Assembly (NCBI RefSeq): GCF_041956535.1
Contig: NW_027192210.1
Coordinates: forward strand, 318,021-382,020
Direction: 5' to 3'
From: Calcarisporiella thermophila CBS 279.70
Lineage: Eukaryota; Calcarisporiellomycota
Length of the DNA: 64,000 nt
Position numbers and translations under genes: made by a program. Shown here piece by piece: positions 22,017-31,642 of this stretch (position 1 is the first letter of the stretch; the number at the start of each line of letters is the position of its first letter). Under the pieces are notes generated by a model. The model was not told the DNA's origin. It saw only the letters and a list, made by a program, of their open reading frames with translations, and did not search any database.

Positions 22017-22991
22017 TTATTGATCCGAAGGATTTCGTTGCTCCGGGCCAAGGAAATAAGGTAAACAGACCTGGAGTTTCCCTTCTTTTTGGCAGGCACT
22101 GAGCCACTCTGGCTTAACGACCGGAATCGAGAGTCGGATCGCTTGATCATAGTTCGCGCCGCCCTGCGTGGTGGCAATCAAATGGGTGGTATCGCTTGTT
22201 GTTTCGTTATCCCATTTGGCACCAATCTGCTCCACCACTTTTTTCACGTCGCTAATCCGCTCCTCAACCGCCTCGCGGGCCCCATCAAATTCTCCAAATG
22301 CAATCCGGATTCCGGTCAGATTTTCCATGCTATGTGTCTTGACTTGCACAGAGTTGGATTCGTACCTTCCGGCAGAGGTGCGCAGCACGATCCTAAATCT
22401 ATACTCATGATCACACTCTAGCCCTGTGACTTTTGTTTGAACAGCAAAGGGGGTTTGCGGCACTGTGCTCGGCGGGAGCCTCTGACCGTCGCGATAGATT
22501 TCAAGTGCTTTGAACTCTGCCGAATGCAACACCAACGGGTCCCATTCGAGCGATACGCTTGTTTGCGTCACGGCACGAACGCGCAGAATAGGTGTCTCCG
22601 GGGAGTGAGAGCCATACTGAGTGAAAATGCGATCCTGGATGGAAAGAAACTCCTCCTCTTGCTGGCGTTCTGCATCGAGATTTCGTTGTACTGAAATATT
22701 AACAATGGAGCCGGAGGAAACTCCTTCTGGGAGAAGAAGGGATGGAAATTCAATGAGATGGTGATCATCGGTCAAAAGTAGTGCCTTAAAGAAGAGAAAT
22801 AAAATCATCAAAGTCCCATCATTGATAAAAGAAAAAAGAATTGCACTTTTGAAGATGGCCTCGCGGATGAGAATGCCACCTCATCGGTGAAATTCTTTTC
22901 ACATTAAACGTGTGTAGAGAACATTACTAACCATACCCGCGTCCAATTTACCGACAGTAAATTGGACGGATGAGGATGTACTTGATGTCAT
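22017..22991 (-). CDS. CHS5: Chs5, exomer core subunit (FN3-BRCT), short form
   Basis: Exomer scaffold that binds Arf1 at the trans-Golgi and exports Chs3-type chitin synthase. Exon 1 is 22991-22932 (MTSSTSSSVQFTVGKLDAGM), a 147-nt intron follows, and exon 2 is 22784-22017; 275 residues in all. It has the dimerisation segment with LTDDHHLIEFPSLLLPEGV, an FN3 domain (TQTSVSLEWDPLVLHSAEFK, ECDHEYRFRIVL) and a BRCT domain (LTGIRIAFGEFDGA, DTTHLIAT, PVVKPEWLSACQKEGKL). The match to yeast Chs5 is strong across this FN3-BRCT module. The protein stops at LGPEQRNPSDQ, right after the BRCT domain, so it lacks the long Lys/Glu-rich tail of yeast Chs5. Exon 1 contains a 12-bp perfect palindrome. It lies near class IV chitin synthase and Skt5 genes. 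Confidence 0.92.
22940..22968 (-). repeat. 12-bp perfect hairpin in CHS5 exon 1
   Basis: CGTCCAATTTAC (22940-22951) and GTAAATTGGACG (22957-22968) are exact reverse complements with a 5-nt loop. The hairpin spans codons 8-18 of CHS5, just before the first 5' splice site at 22931. Confidence 0.85.
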
Positions 22992-25022
22992 CGTTATGAG
23001 GAGCTCAATCTTCTATATACCTTCAATTGCACATCGTGCTGTAATTTTTTTATTGCGTGCAGAATATGGTGGCTTAGTCTATGGACTCGAAGATCAAAAT
23101 GCTCCCTTTAGGATAAGGTTTATTAAAGCCTTATTGTCCAGGGAATTGTGGAGACTCCTATATTAAACAATAATGTTTATTATCAGAGAGTTGGTTTGTC
23201 TACACAGTTTAAAGATATCCATATCCAATACTCAAAATAGATACCCACTTGGAACTGAGAAGAATTACTATTATATAGCTACAATTAAAAATAGCCCCTT
23301 TCTAAAATTTGCCTCGGTAAATATCCTCGCCAAAAATGCTTTTCAAATTAATAGCTTTTCTGACAGTGCTCACCTCCATTGCTCTGACCAAAGGAATTGT
23401 CTCATTGCTATCTTGTAGGTAGACAGTGTTGAGCAGGATGCGACTCTAGCAGCACATAAATGTATTACACAGCATCCAGCGAATGAGTTCCTTCATGCAT
23501 TTCGTATCACACCATGAACAAAAGCAATAAAAACATATATCTGAATGGAATTCATTTTAACGTGGAGAAGTGCAGTTGCTATTGTTATTGACACAAGAGT
23601 ATACGTCAAGCACAAGGATTTCGTGCTATGAGGCTTTTATCAGCTCTTTTTCATGGAGGGATTACAAGGCCACGATGATGTTGGCCACAAAACATTTGTT
23701 GCCAATCTAGTCGCTGGAAATTTGCGGTGTATATGAATATAGTCCTTTCAATGACACAACACTACATGTGAGCTCTATCAGATTTGGGTTGGTTAAGTTT
23801 GTAGTTTTCTACGGTTTTTGAGACATTAAATAAAAACGTGAGTGGGACTATCAGCCACGCTATAGCCGGATTGTTGTAGCCAGTGAAAAAGCTAGCAAGA
23901 AGGTGAGGCTTGCTGCCATTACGATGGCAATTGGGTGGGGATCCAAATGAGGGTTTGGATGCGACCTTTTTTACATCATGTTTGATATAAATGACAGGTT
24001 GCGTTGAGTTGAATAAGCTGGTTAGTACTTCGACAGGCATTTTCATAATGGCGTCTGCTGAAACGAGTAGCAGAAAGGCATGCAAGTACTATGATCGGTC
24101 AAAGTGTGCATTAGCTGTCGCGGTCTCTGACAGCAATGACTAGAGCGCTTTGTTCTCGAATTACGAAAAATGCATCGATTTTAGGGGATCCTGGATGCAT
24201 GGATTGTCACTCATAGCCAACACTTTTTTCCAGGACATCCTTTGCAGTGGGAATTTTGAGTGGATTTCCTGCCTATTACCTGAGTAAACTCATTCCCTCT
24301 AAAGAAATGATCAAAACATTCCATATATCGATGTCAAAGGAGAGATTTAAGGGAGTAGACGACGATGTCCCCATTGCACTTATTTACATCGGGGGTTGTG
24401 GGCTGGCGAAACCTTTTTCTTGACCTGCATGTATTATTCTAGGGTATGAAGACCAAAAATTTGTCCTTGCTAGACGAAATAGGGATTAGCTTCATAATGA
24501 ATTTGGCGATATCCTCCTATTAAAGAAATGATCTTTTTCCCCACTGATTGACTCCTCGGACCTCATTGAAATTTCAAAGAAAGCTTGCCTAGGTCGAGCA
24601 AGATATCAGAAAATTTTCAGAATCTATCCACGATTTCCGACGCTCCAAACACCTCTCTTTTCCTGGATCCCTTTGTTCCACCTTGGTTGTATTGGAGAAA
24701 TCCGTGATTGACTTGTCCTAACTAAAATCTCCTGCGCTCTATTTCCATCCTTTGCGTATTTCTGGTTTTGGCGGGTCACGTCTCTTTATCTTTTCCTATC
24801 TCACATATAAACGGCGGAACTGAGAATAGATAGCGCTGTTGAGGGAGGGGGGAATAAACTTACTCTCTCCTACTGTATTTTTCTCACTCAGATAACAAAG
24901 AGAAGGGGGGCTAATTTCTCGCCATTCTCTACGATTTTCCATTTCGTTCCCAGGAATCAGAAACGAAAGCCAAGGTGGCCGACGCCATCCAAATCCTCTA
25001 ATATATCCAGCAGGGCAAGCTC
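22992..25022. other. Gene-poor region between CHS5 and the VPS9 gene
   Basis: About 2 kb. The longest frame (23762-24085, minus, 107 codons) has no recognisable domain. The final 400 bp are the promoter and leader of the VPS9 gene. No repeat or RNA gene is recognised. Confidence 0.45.
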
Positions 25023-28000
25023 ATGTCCTTATCCGTCAGCAATCTCTTTACAAAATCCTCAGTTTCTCTTATCGATACATCGGCCCAATCGACATCGCCT
25101 CCCCCGCGGGTGACATCACCTTCACATCGCGAAGATGATAACGCTGCGCACCACCGCAAACGCAGCTCATCGCTGAGTTCTCTCATGTCACTGTTTGCTC
25201 TGAAGGGCGGAGGAAACCACGTCCAACTGGAGGAAAATGGTGGCGAGCGAGGCCCGGTGTCCCTGCCAGCGCGGCTGTCGGGTAGAAAGCGTCTTCCATC
25301 TCCTCTAAGAACTTCATCGCCCCCACCTGAAGGGCCGCTTCCAGAACCTGAAGAAATCTACACCAATCCATTTTATGTAATTATTTCCGAAACTCTGGAG
25401 CAGACTTATTTTTGTCCTCTTCCCCGTGCTATATACCTCTAACACTTAACTTGTTCTATTTCAGATTGCATTGCAGAAAACTCCTGTTCTGCAACGAGTG
25501 GCGGTGCTGCTGGTTCCGCATTCGCAGAGCCTCGTTGAGCTGAACATTACAAAGGATCTTTTACGTAAGGATGATGAATCGTTTGGGGGTTCCAAGAGGG
25601 TTATTAATCGGCTCTTCTTATTTATTAGAGACCCACTCGCTAGTTCCATCCCCATATTACAAGGGACAGTTTCTGAGTATGAATGGGAAAACCGTCCTTG
25701 CTGAAAAGAAATATGTGCAGGGTATCGAAGGTGAATCGGTGCAGCTTAGGCTCTCCTTGCCCGCTGTCCTATAACTCTCCCACGTCTCTTTACATAGGCT
25801 TCAAGCGCAGCAGAAAGGTACGCATCGTTACGGAGGTGTTGGTGTATAGCAACAACTATCGTCCAGTACGTGTGCTTATCATTGACCGGCCGCTCGAGGG
25901 TAATTCCAAGGTTGGCATTGCATCGTTTTTCTCTCCACCTTAGGCATATTGTTAACGTATCTGCACCTACTTTTTCGAACAGCCCCTCCCCCAAGAATTG
26001 TTGACAGTACCCCATGATCGCAACTCTGAAAAGTAAGTAAAAGCTCCACGGCTAATTTCGACACGATCCTCTAATTTATCCCTGTTTTCTAGTGATTTCG
26101 AGTTTCTGAAAGGCTTTTCTGAGAACGCAAGGGCTCTCAAAACGTTCCAGTCTGCCATCAGCGCCTTCAATGAGAACTATATCTATGTACGAGGGTATAC
26201 CTCATTTGCCGTCGATCGAATCATGCAGATATTCGAGAGGCTTGTGGAGGTAGGTGCCGCGCAGCCTTTCCTTGATCATGTCATGATGAGAGTGAACCAT
26301 TCACCTATATTTAACTTTAGGATATTCTGCGAGACAACTCACGGCTGAACAAGGTTTGCCGAGTAGCCTCGGAGCATGAGCACTTCCTCGAGCTAGTGGA
26401 AAAGTATGCAACCCCCTTCGCCCTTCGCCTTCTCCATATCACATGCTAACTATATTTTTTTATTTAGTGTTGTCATGGCTCAGGTGCATAACAAAATATT
26501 TGCCCAGTCACTTGTCCCCATGTTCGTAAATCACGACTCCTATATCGACTCCATCATTCGCATCTACAATCGCAAGGCGACGACACTTCGGGGCTTCAAT
26601 GTTGATGAGGAGCTCCACGGTATTCCTCTCGCCTACTTTAGCGCTGCCATTTCGCAGCTCCGCCGCTTTAATGACGCCAGCGTGGAGAGCAGCGAGAGGG
26701 ATTTTTGGCCTACTCTTTCATTGGAGCTTGAGTCGGAGGACGTGTTGGACCCGGTCGTCACCCCGCGGGAAAAGCTGATGTGCGTAAAGAAGTGTCTGGA
26801 CGAAATCTCTCGGGCGGTGGAGCGTTACATGTCCGAGATTCGCCCGGGGGACCCCAATTTACACGATTACGTGCAAGTGACCTCGGACGATTTCATCCCC
26901 CTTCTGTCGTTCATCGTGGTGCGTGCGCGGGTGGCACACCTGGTAAGCCATGTTTACCACATGGAGAGGTTCCGCTTGGCGAAAACGGACCGGCCCGAGC
27001 TTGGCTTTGCCCTGGTGACGCTGCAGGCTTCTCTGGAGTACCTGAAGTCGGATCCATTGGGGCTGCACGACTCCTCGACCACTTCCTCGGTGTCGTCGAT
27101 GGTCTCGACGGCGCCTATACCAATGCGGTCGCCCATCCAACCGCATCCTACTTTGCGGATTCGAACCGCCACCTCCTACTCGCCCGGGGCGAGCACGGCC
27201 GCCATTTCGTCTCCACACCTATCTCCGCCCACCTTGTTCAGTCTCTCACCGCGCATCCGAACCACCTCTCTCACCAGCGCTCCGTGGTCTGGTTCGGGCG
27301 GGTTCGCCAACCTCTCCAATAGCGTGCGAGAGACCAGGCGAGCGTCCCCATCGGGGTCTCTAGGGCGGCAGCTGGGGCATCGAAGGTGTCGGAGTGTTGA
27401 GGATGTGGCGGTTCAGGAGGGGGCGTGTCAGACCCCAGAGCATGGCAAAAAGGGAGCAGCGCTCTCCGCCGACGCCGACAAGCCGGTGTCTGCTCCCTCA
27501 ACGACCGGAAAAACGTTTCCAAACGTACCGGATGAAACTACGCCTAACGAGCCGGCTTCGAAAGACGGGGAGGCGGAAAAGCAGGCGCGCATGGAGGAGC
27601 ATGACTCCTCGAGGGGGGAAACGCCGGGGCAAAAGGATACACCACTCCCGAAATTGCATCCCACCAGCCACGGGTTTACAAGGAGGGTAGGACTGCGACG
27701 TGGAATAGACAGCGGCCTAGGCCGCTCGCTCAGCACTTCTGCTGCCTCGTCACCGTCTCTGATGAATGCGACGGCCCAGCCCCCCATGCGATCAGTTTCT
27801 GCATCGGCCTCGTGTGGGGCGCCTGAAGTCATTAGTTTAAGGCAGCCTCTACCGCCCCACACTACCCTTCCCCCTCGTGCTCCTTTGGCCAAGCGCTCTA
27901 CATGGCAACCCCTCGCGGGCCGACGGGTTAATCTGGAAAAGTCCAATCTTGACGTGAAGATATTGGAGAACATCGGCGAGGACGCGGGGAAGGTGCGGGA

Positions 28001-28094
28001 CGAATTGCTAGGGGAGTTTTTGACTTCGCTTTCGCGTGTGGAGGGAGAGGTCTGTGGAGATGGCAGCGGAGCCATACGATTTAAGATAAGATAA
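25023..28094 (+). CDS. VPS9-domain Rab5-type guanine nucleotide exchange factor
   Basis: Endosomal Rab GEF. ATG at 25023 (MSLSVSNLFTKSSVSL) begins a Ser-rich disordered N-terminus. Small exons follow, reading IALQKTPVLQRVAVLLVPHS, KVRIVTEVLVYSNNYRPVRV, then ENARALKTFQSAISAFNENY and RIMQIFERLVEDILRDNSRL. A large last exon (from about 26468) carries the VPS9 domain: VVMAQVHNKIFAQSLVPMFV, PREKLMCVKKCLDEISRAV, DDFIPLLSFIVVRARVAHLV and FALVTLQASLEYLK. The conserved Asp of the DDF/DEF motif and the downstream helix residues are present. The C-terminal 250 residues are Pro/Ser-rich and disordered. The layout recalls Varp/ANKRD27 N-terminal plus VPS9 regions, but no ankyrin repeats are seen. Seven or so introns. 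Target Rab unknown. Confidence 0.82.
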
Positions 28095-28726
28095 GGGACG
28101 GCTTGTCTTTGGCTGATACGTTGAATTGTGCGGAGCTCGTTATGTTTTTTTTTATTGTTGCCATGGCTTAACCCATTTTTCTTTTTCTACTTGGTTTATA
28201 CTTTTTCATCGGCATTGTCTTTTTTTTTTTTTTCCTTCTCTGTTACCTTAGTCTGATCTCTTCCATAATTATATCTGTACCATGTGATACTCTTTCAACC
28301 GGATTTTTCTATTAATTGTTCTTTATCTTTTCTTTCTCCATCATCAGTACCCGCCTATAATTTTTTTTGCCACATTTTCTCTTCTTTTTTCTTCTTTTTT
28401 TTCTATTTATAACACAACACATATATATCTGCGTTTTTGTTTGTTCTTTGCACTTGTGCTACTTCTGCGGACGGCTTATTTTAGTGAGAACGCTGAGCTA
28501 GCTGTCCTGACACTAAATGTGAAAGATATCAATGCGTTCCAAAAAAAAATGACGCTCCACAAATCCTCCATCAGATAGCCTGGAGTGGCTTTGAAATTCT
28601 GATGAATAGTTTCATTGCCACCCTCCTCGAATGCAGTCACGAAACTTTTCGGATTCTGGATATTTGAGTTCTTGGGGTAAAAGGTGAAGTGATCCAAAAT
28701 AGTAGCGGCCTCCCCTTCCTCCCATC
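28095..28726. other. T-rich 3' flank
   Basis: Dense T and CT runs (28147-28440) downstream of the VPS9 gene, consistent with 3'UTR and flank. No gene seen. Confidence 0.5.
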
Positions 28727-29671
28727 ATGACACACGGAAAAACTGAGCATGACCGCATCTTCGATCATCTTGATCAGGAGTTCCAGCGGCTTGACTCTGT
28801 GCTTGCGCGCGAGGAGGTGCAGCCTCCAGGTACGTAAGGCATGAGAGCCGTTATTCCAGCGCAAATCATCGTCGCTTTATCTCACTCACTCCCTCCCCCT
28901 CACCTCATAAAACCTCCAGGCGCTTTTACACACACCATCTTCAAAGAATTGGACCTCATTCGCCGGAAGCAGATCGCCCTGGCCGTTTCCCACATTGCGC
29001 TAGAGCATGTGTTTGGGGAGGAGGGCAAGCGGGCCATCACCGATTTGGGCAACGAGTCTACTGCTGAGGTATATCGCAAGAACGCGGAGCACTTTGAAAA
29101 GAAGGAGCAGGATCTCAATGGCTTAATGTCCAAGGTAGGATCCCTTGCTTAGCCAGCGGACATCCGATTCATTAGTCAGGGATGCTAAATGCTCTATTTC
29201 TGTTAGCTCGAAGACCTGGGAAATGCCATGTAAGGATGACAGAAACGCGAAACATTGTTTAGTGTTTTCCACTGATTTCCCGCTTTGTATATGTCTTTGT
29301 ATATACAAAATGCCTTCGAGTAGATCAGGTTTCCATAGTCTCGCGTCGGTACGCAAGCCGCCCAACACCCTTCAAGATACCTCCACCGATACCAGCTATG
29401 TCCCTTACTTCCAGCAATCCACTGGATCGCTCGCCTCCACGGCCTCCAACTCGAACTCAAACGCCAGCTCCCTGAGCCGAGCCCGCTCGCACACCCTCCC
29501 GGCTCACGGGGACATGCCCTCGCGGCCGGGCAAAGAGCGGCCCGGCATTTACCGAATCACGTTTGGTTCGGTTTCCTCCGCGACCGGAAAACGGCGGTCG
29601 CCTCTCGGGGGGGAGGCGGGTGAGGAGCGAGAGGAGCTGCCTCTCTTTTCATCACCGACGAATGGGTTCTG
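28727..29671 (+). CDS. Small coiled-coil protein of unknown function
   Basis: Not recognised. ATG at 28727 (MTHGKTEHDRIFDHLDQEFQ). After an intron at about 28832-28919 it continues GAFTHTIFKELDLIRRKQIA, LEHVFGEEGKRAITD and NAEHFEKKEQDLNGLMSKLE, a helical, charged coiled-coil-like half. Two more introns (about 29134-29208 and 29231-29322) precede a Ser/Arg-rich disordered tail (SRARSHTLPAHGDMPSRPGK) ending SSPTNGF. The small helical N-half with a disordered tail resembles adaptor subunits, but no family can be assigned. The exact 3' splice site of the last intron is ambiguous. Confidence 0.6.
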
Positions 29672-29979
29672 ACAACCTCGACTTCCCTCCTCCCTTCTGC
29701 ATCATGGACAGTCTCTTTTCTCTTTGTGTTCTCTATTCTTATGCAAACGGAGTCTTCTTCCGATAAAAACAAAATCTAATTATCTCGAGAGAAAGGAGAG
29801 CGAGTTGACGCAACAAATAAACAGCGGCAAAATTAAAAGAACAAAAATGGAATGCTCGAAATACACAAAATTGAAAATAATAAGCATGATTTAAATACTG
29901 CACATACAAGTTCAGCGTGGGGGGAGGGGAAGAGGGCGATTAAGGAGGAGGCGGATGTTCCGTGTGTACGAGCCGCATT

Positions 29980-30462
29980 TTAGAGAAGCGCCGCCATCCC
30001 CGCGACTAGCGCGATCAGTGCTACGGCTGCGCGCGCAGGGGTCATGAGGTTTGCCGCACTGGGGGGGTTCGTTCCGGTGGGGTTGGTGGGGACGGGCGCA
30101 TTTTCAGGCAGAATGGTGAGCTGTGCCCTCATGCCATTCTTGCAGTGCTGACCGACCGTGCAATAGTAGAACACGGTTCCGGTCTGGGTGAATGTCAGAT
30201 TGTAGCTGTCGCCGGCATTGGCCTTGACCGTCGAGTCGAATCCGCCGGGCACCGGCGCGCAAGCGTCCAGCGTTTGGGACTGGGTGACGCTGTGGGGGCC
30301 CTTGGCCCACCGCCACATGACGACATCGTTGACGCGGACTTTGGCGTCAGGAGGCGTGAATTTCAGGCCGTCCTGGGCGACCCATATCTCGATGGTGGTG
30401 GGGACGGCGTACGCGGTCACGAAGAGGGCGAGCAAGAGGAGCACAGAGGCGTTGGCGCGCAT
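29980..30462 (-). CDS. GPI-type secreted cupredoxin
   Basis: Blue-copper-like extracellular protein of 160 residues, single exon. ATG at 30462. Residues 1-19 are a signal peptide (MRANASVLLLLALFVTAYA). The cupredoxin domain (about 22-118) has type-1 copper ligands in the right order: His57 (GPHSV), Cys101 (FYYC), His106 (VGQHC) and Met111 (NGMRA). Cys68 and Cys107 could form the usual disulphide. A Pro/Thr/Asn linker (121-138) leads to a hydrophobic C-terminus (RAAVALIALVAGMAALL), which looks like a GPI-anchor signal. Fungal proteins of this type sit at the cell wall or plasma membrane; the substrate is unknown. A TATA box at 30555-30561 supports this start. Confidence 0.88.
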   Translation of the reverse strand: MRANASVLLLLALFVTAYAVPTTIEIWVAQDGLKFTPPDAKVRVNDVVMWRWAKGPHSVTQSQTLDACAPVPGGFDSTVKANAGDSYNLTFTQTGTVFYYCTVGQHCKNGMRAQLTILPENAPVPTNPTGTNPPSAANLMTPARAAVALIALVAGMAALL

Positions 30463-30554
30463 GGTTTGTTGTGGGAGAAAGAGCAAGAGAAGACGATAAG
30501 AGCGAGGGAAAGCGGAGGGCTGTGGTTTTGGCCGGGCCGCCTGCTCGGTTGGCC

Positions 30555-30561
30555 TTTTATA
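30555..30561 (-). promoter_or_regulatory. TATA box of the cupredoxin gene
   Basis: TATAAAA-type element on the minus strand, about 95 nt upstream of the ATG at 30462. Confidence 0.6.
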
Positions 30562-30599
30562 AAAATGTTTCTGCTCGAGCTTCGTCCGTTTGTGTGAAG

Positions 30600-31642
30600 A
30601 GCCTCCACACCCGCTTTTCCGCAGAGAGTGGTTTCTGCCATTCGCTGCACGCCCGCATATGGAACAACTGCAAAAGTGCCATCCACCCTTCTGAGCCGGC
30701 GGCAAATCCAGGCCTCTGCTTGCTTGCCCCGGGCAGTTTAACAATTTCGGATTCACAAGTACAGGGGTTTCGTTTTCATATAGCCATAACACGTGTAGCA
30801 TACGGGGCACAGATCGAGAATGCTTCCTCTTTAAGCCCGCGCAATCCGACGCATCCCCGCGCTGAGCACGGCCGCCGCCTGGCGCTCTCCGCCTCTGCAT
30901 GCCTCCCCCCCACCAAACCGTGTTATTCATGGGCGGCGCCATTGGCAAGGAGGAGGGGGCTTGGCTCGCTTTGTCTCGCGTGGAAACTTAGACCAGGAGA
31001 AGGGTGCGTCATTTAGCGTGACTGCCGTCCCCTCAAGCCCGAACCCACGGAAAGTGGAGAGGGTGGAAATGAATTGGACCCACCCGTGTTTATTCAAGGA
31101 AGCCTTCCATTTTCCAAGGAGAGTCCCCCCCCCAGCTCCGCGCCAGTCAGCGCGTCCCGCGCGACGAGAGCAGCAGGCGGGGCGCCGCAGCAAGGCCCTG
31201 CAAATGACCCTGTTCCTGGCTCGACGTACCGGGGGCAGGTCCGCATGCGTCACAACCTTAATCGTTTTTCGGAGCCAGACTTGGTGGCCGAGCAAAAATG
31301 CCGCGGCCCTCTCCCCCAACCCCAATGCCGGCTCAAGCCCCCGCCCTCTCCACGCTTCCAAGGCCGCCGTGTTCGGGGGGGCCGACGGCCTTGGCCATAT
31401 AAATGCGTCCACGCAAAGCACGAGGGGAGCTGAAAGAAAGGAGTGATTTTATTATTATTATTGTATAGGAATAAATAGAAATGTGTATATATATATATAT
31501 ATTTAGAGCATGGAAATAAAGCAAATGAATGAAACAATTGGATGACCATTTTTAAGAGAAAGAGAACAATCCTTCATCATCATCACCTTCATCATTATCC
31601 ACAAAAAGAATAAATATGGGTTTGTATTTTTCGTCAAGCCTC
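30600..31642. other. GC-rich island without a gene
   Basis: 30600-31440 is markedly GC-rich, so several long frames stay open by chance; none has a recognisable domain. A plus-strand TATA-like element follows GGCCTTGGCC at about 31381-31401, yet no ORF follows it before the chitin synthase 3' end. A TA dinucleotide run lies at 31486-31502. Confidence 0.5.
31486..31502. repeat. TA dinucleotide microsatellite
   Basis: Uninterrupted TA repeat, 17 nt, in the 3' flank of the chitin synthase gene. Confidence 0.85.

Noticed and set aside
23762-24085. 107-codon minus-strand frame
   Set aside because: No domain, no splice partners and no promoter; likely chance.
27155-27168. GGATTCGAACC (reverse-strand B box)
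   Set aside because: Within the VPS9 gene; no acceptor or D arm nearby.
30961-31446. 161-codon plus-strand frame
   Set aside because: GC-rich DNA keeps frames open by chance; composition is low-information Arg/Pro/Ala and there is no domain.
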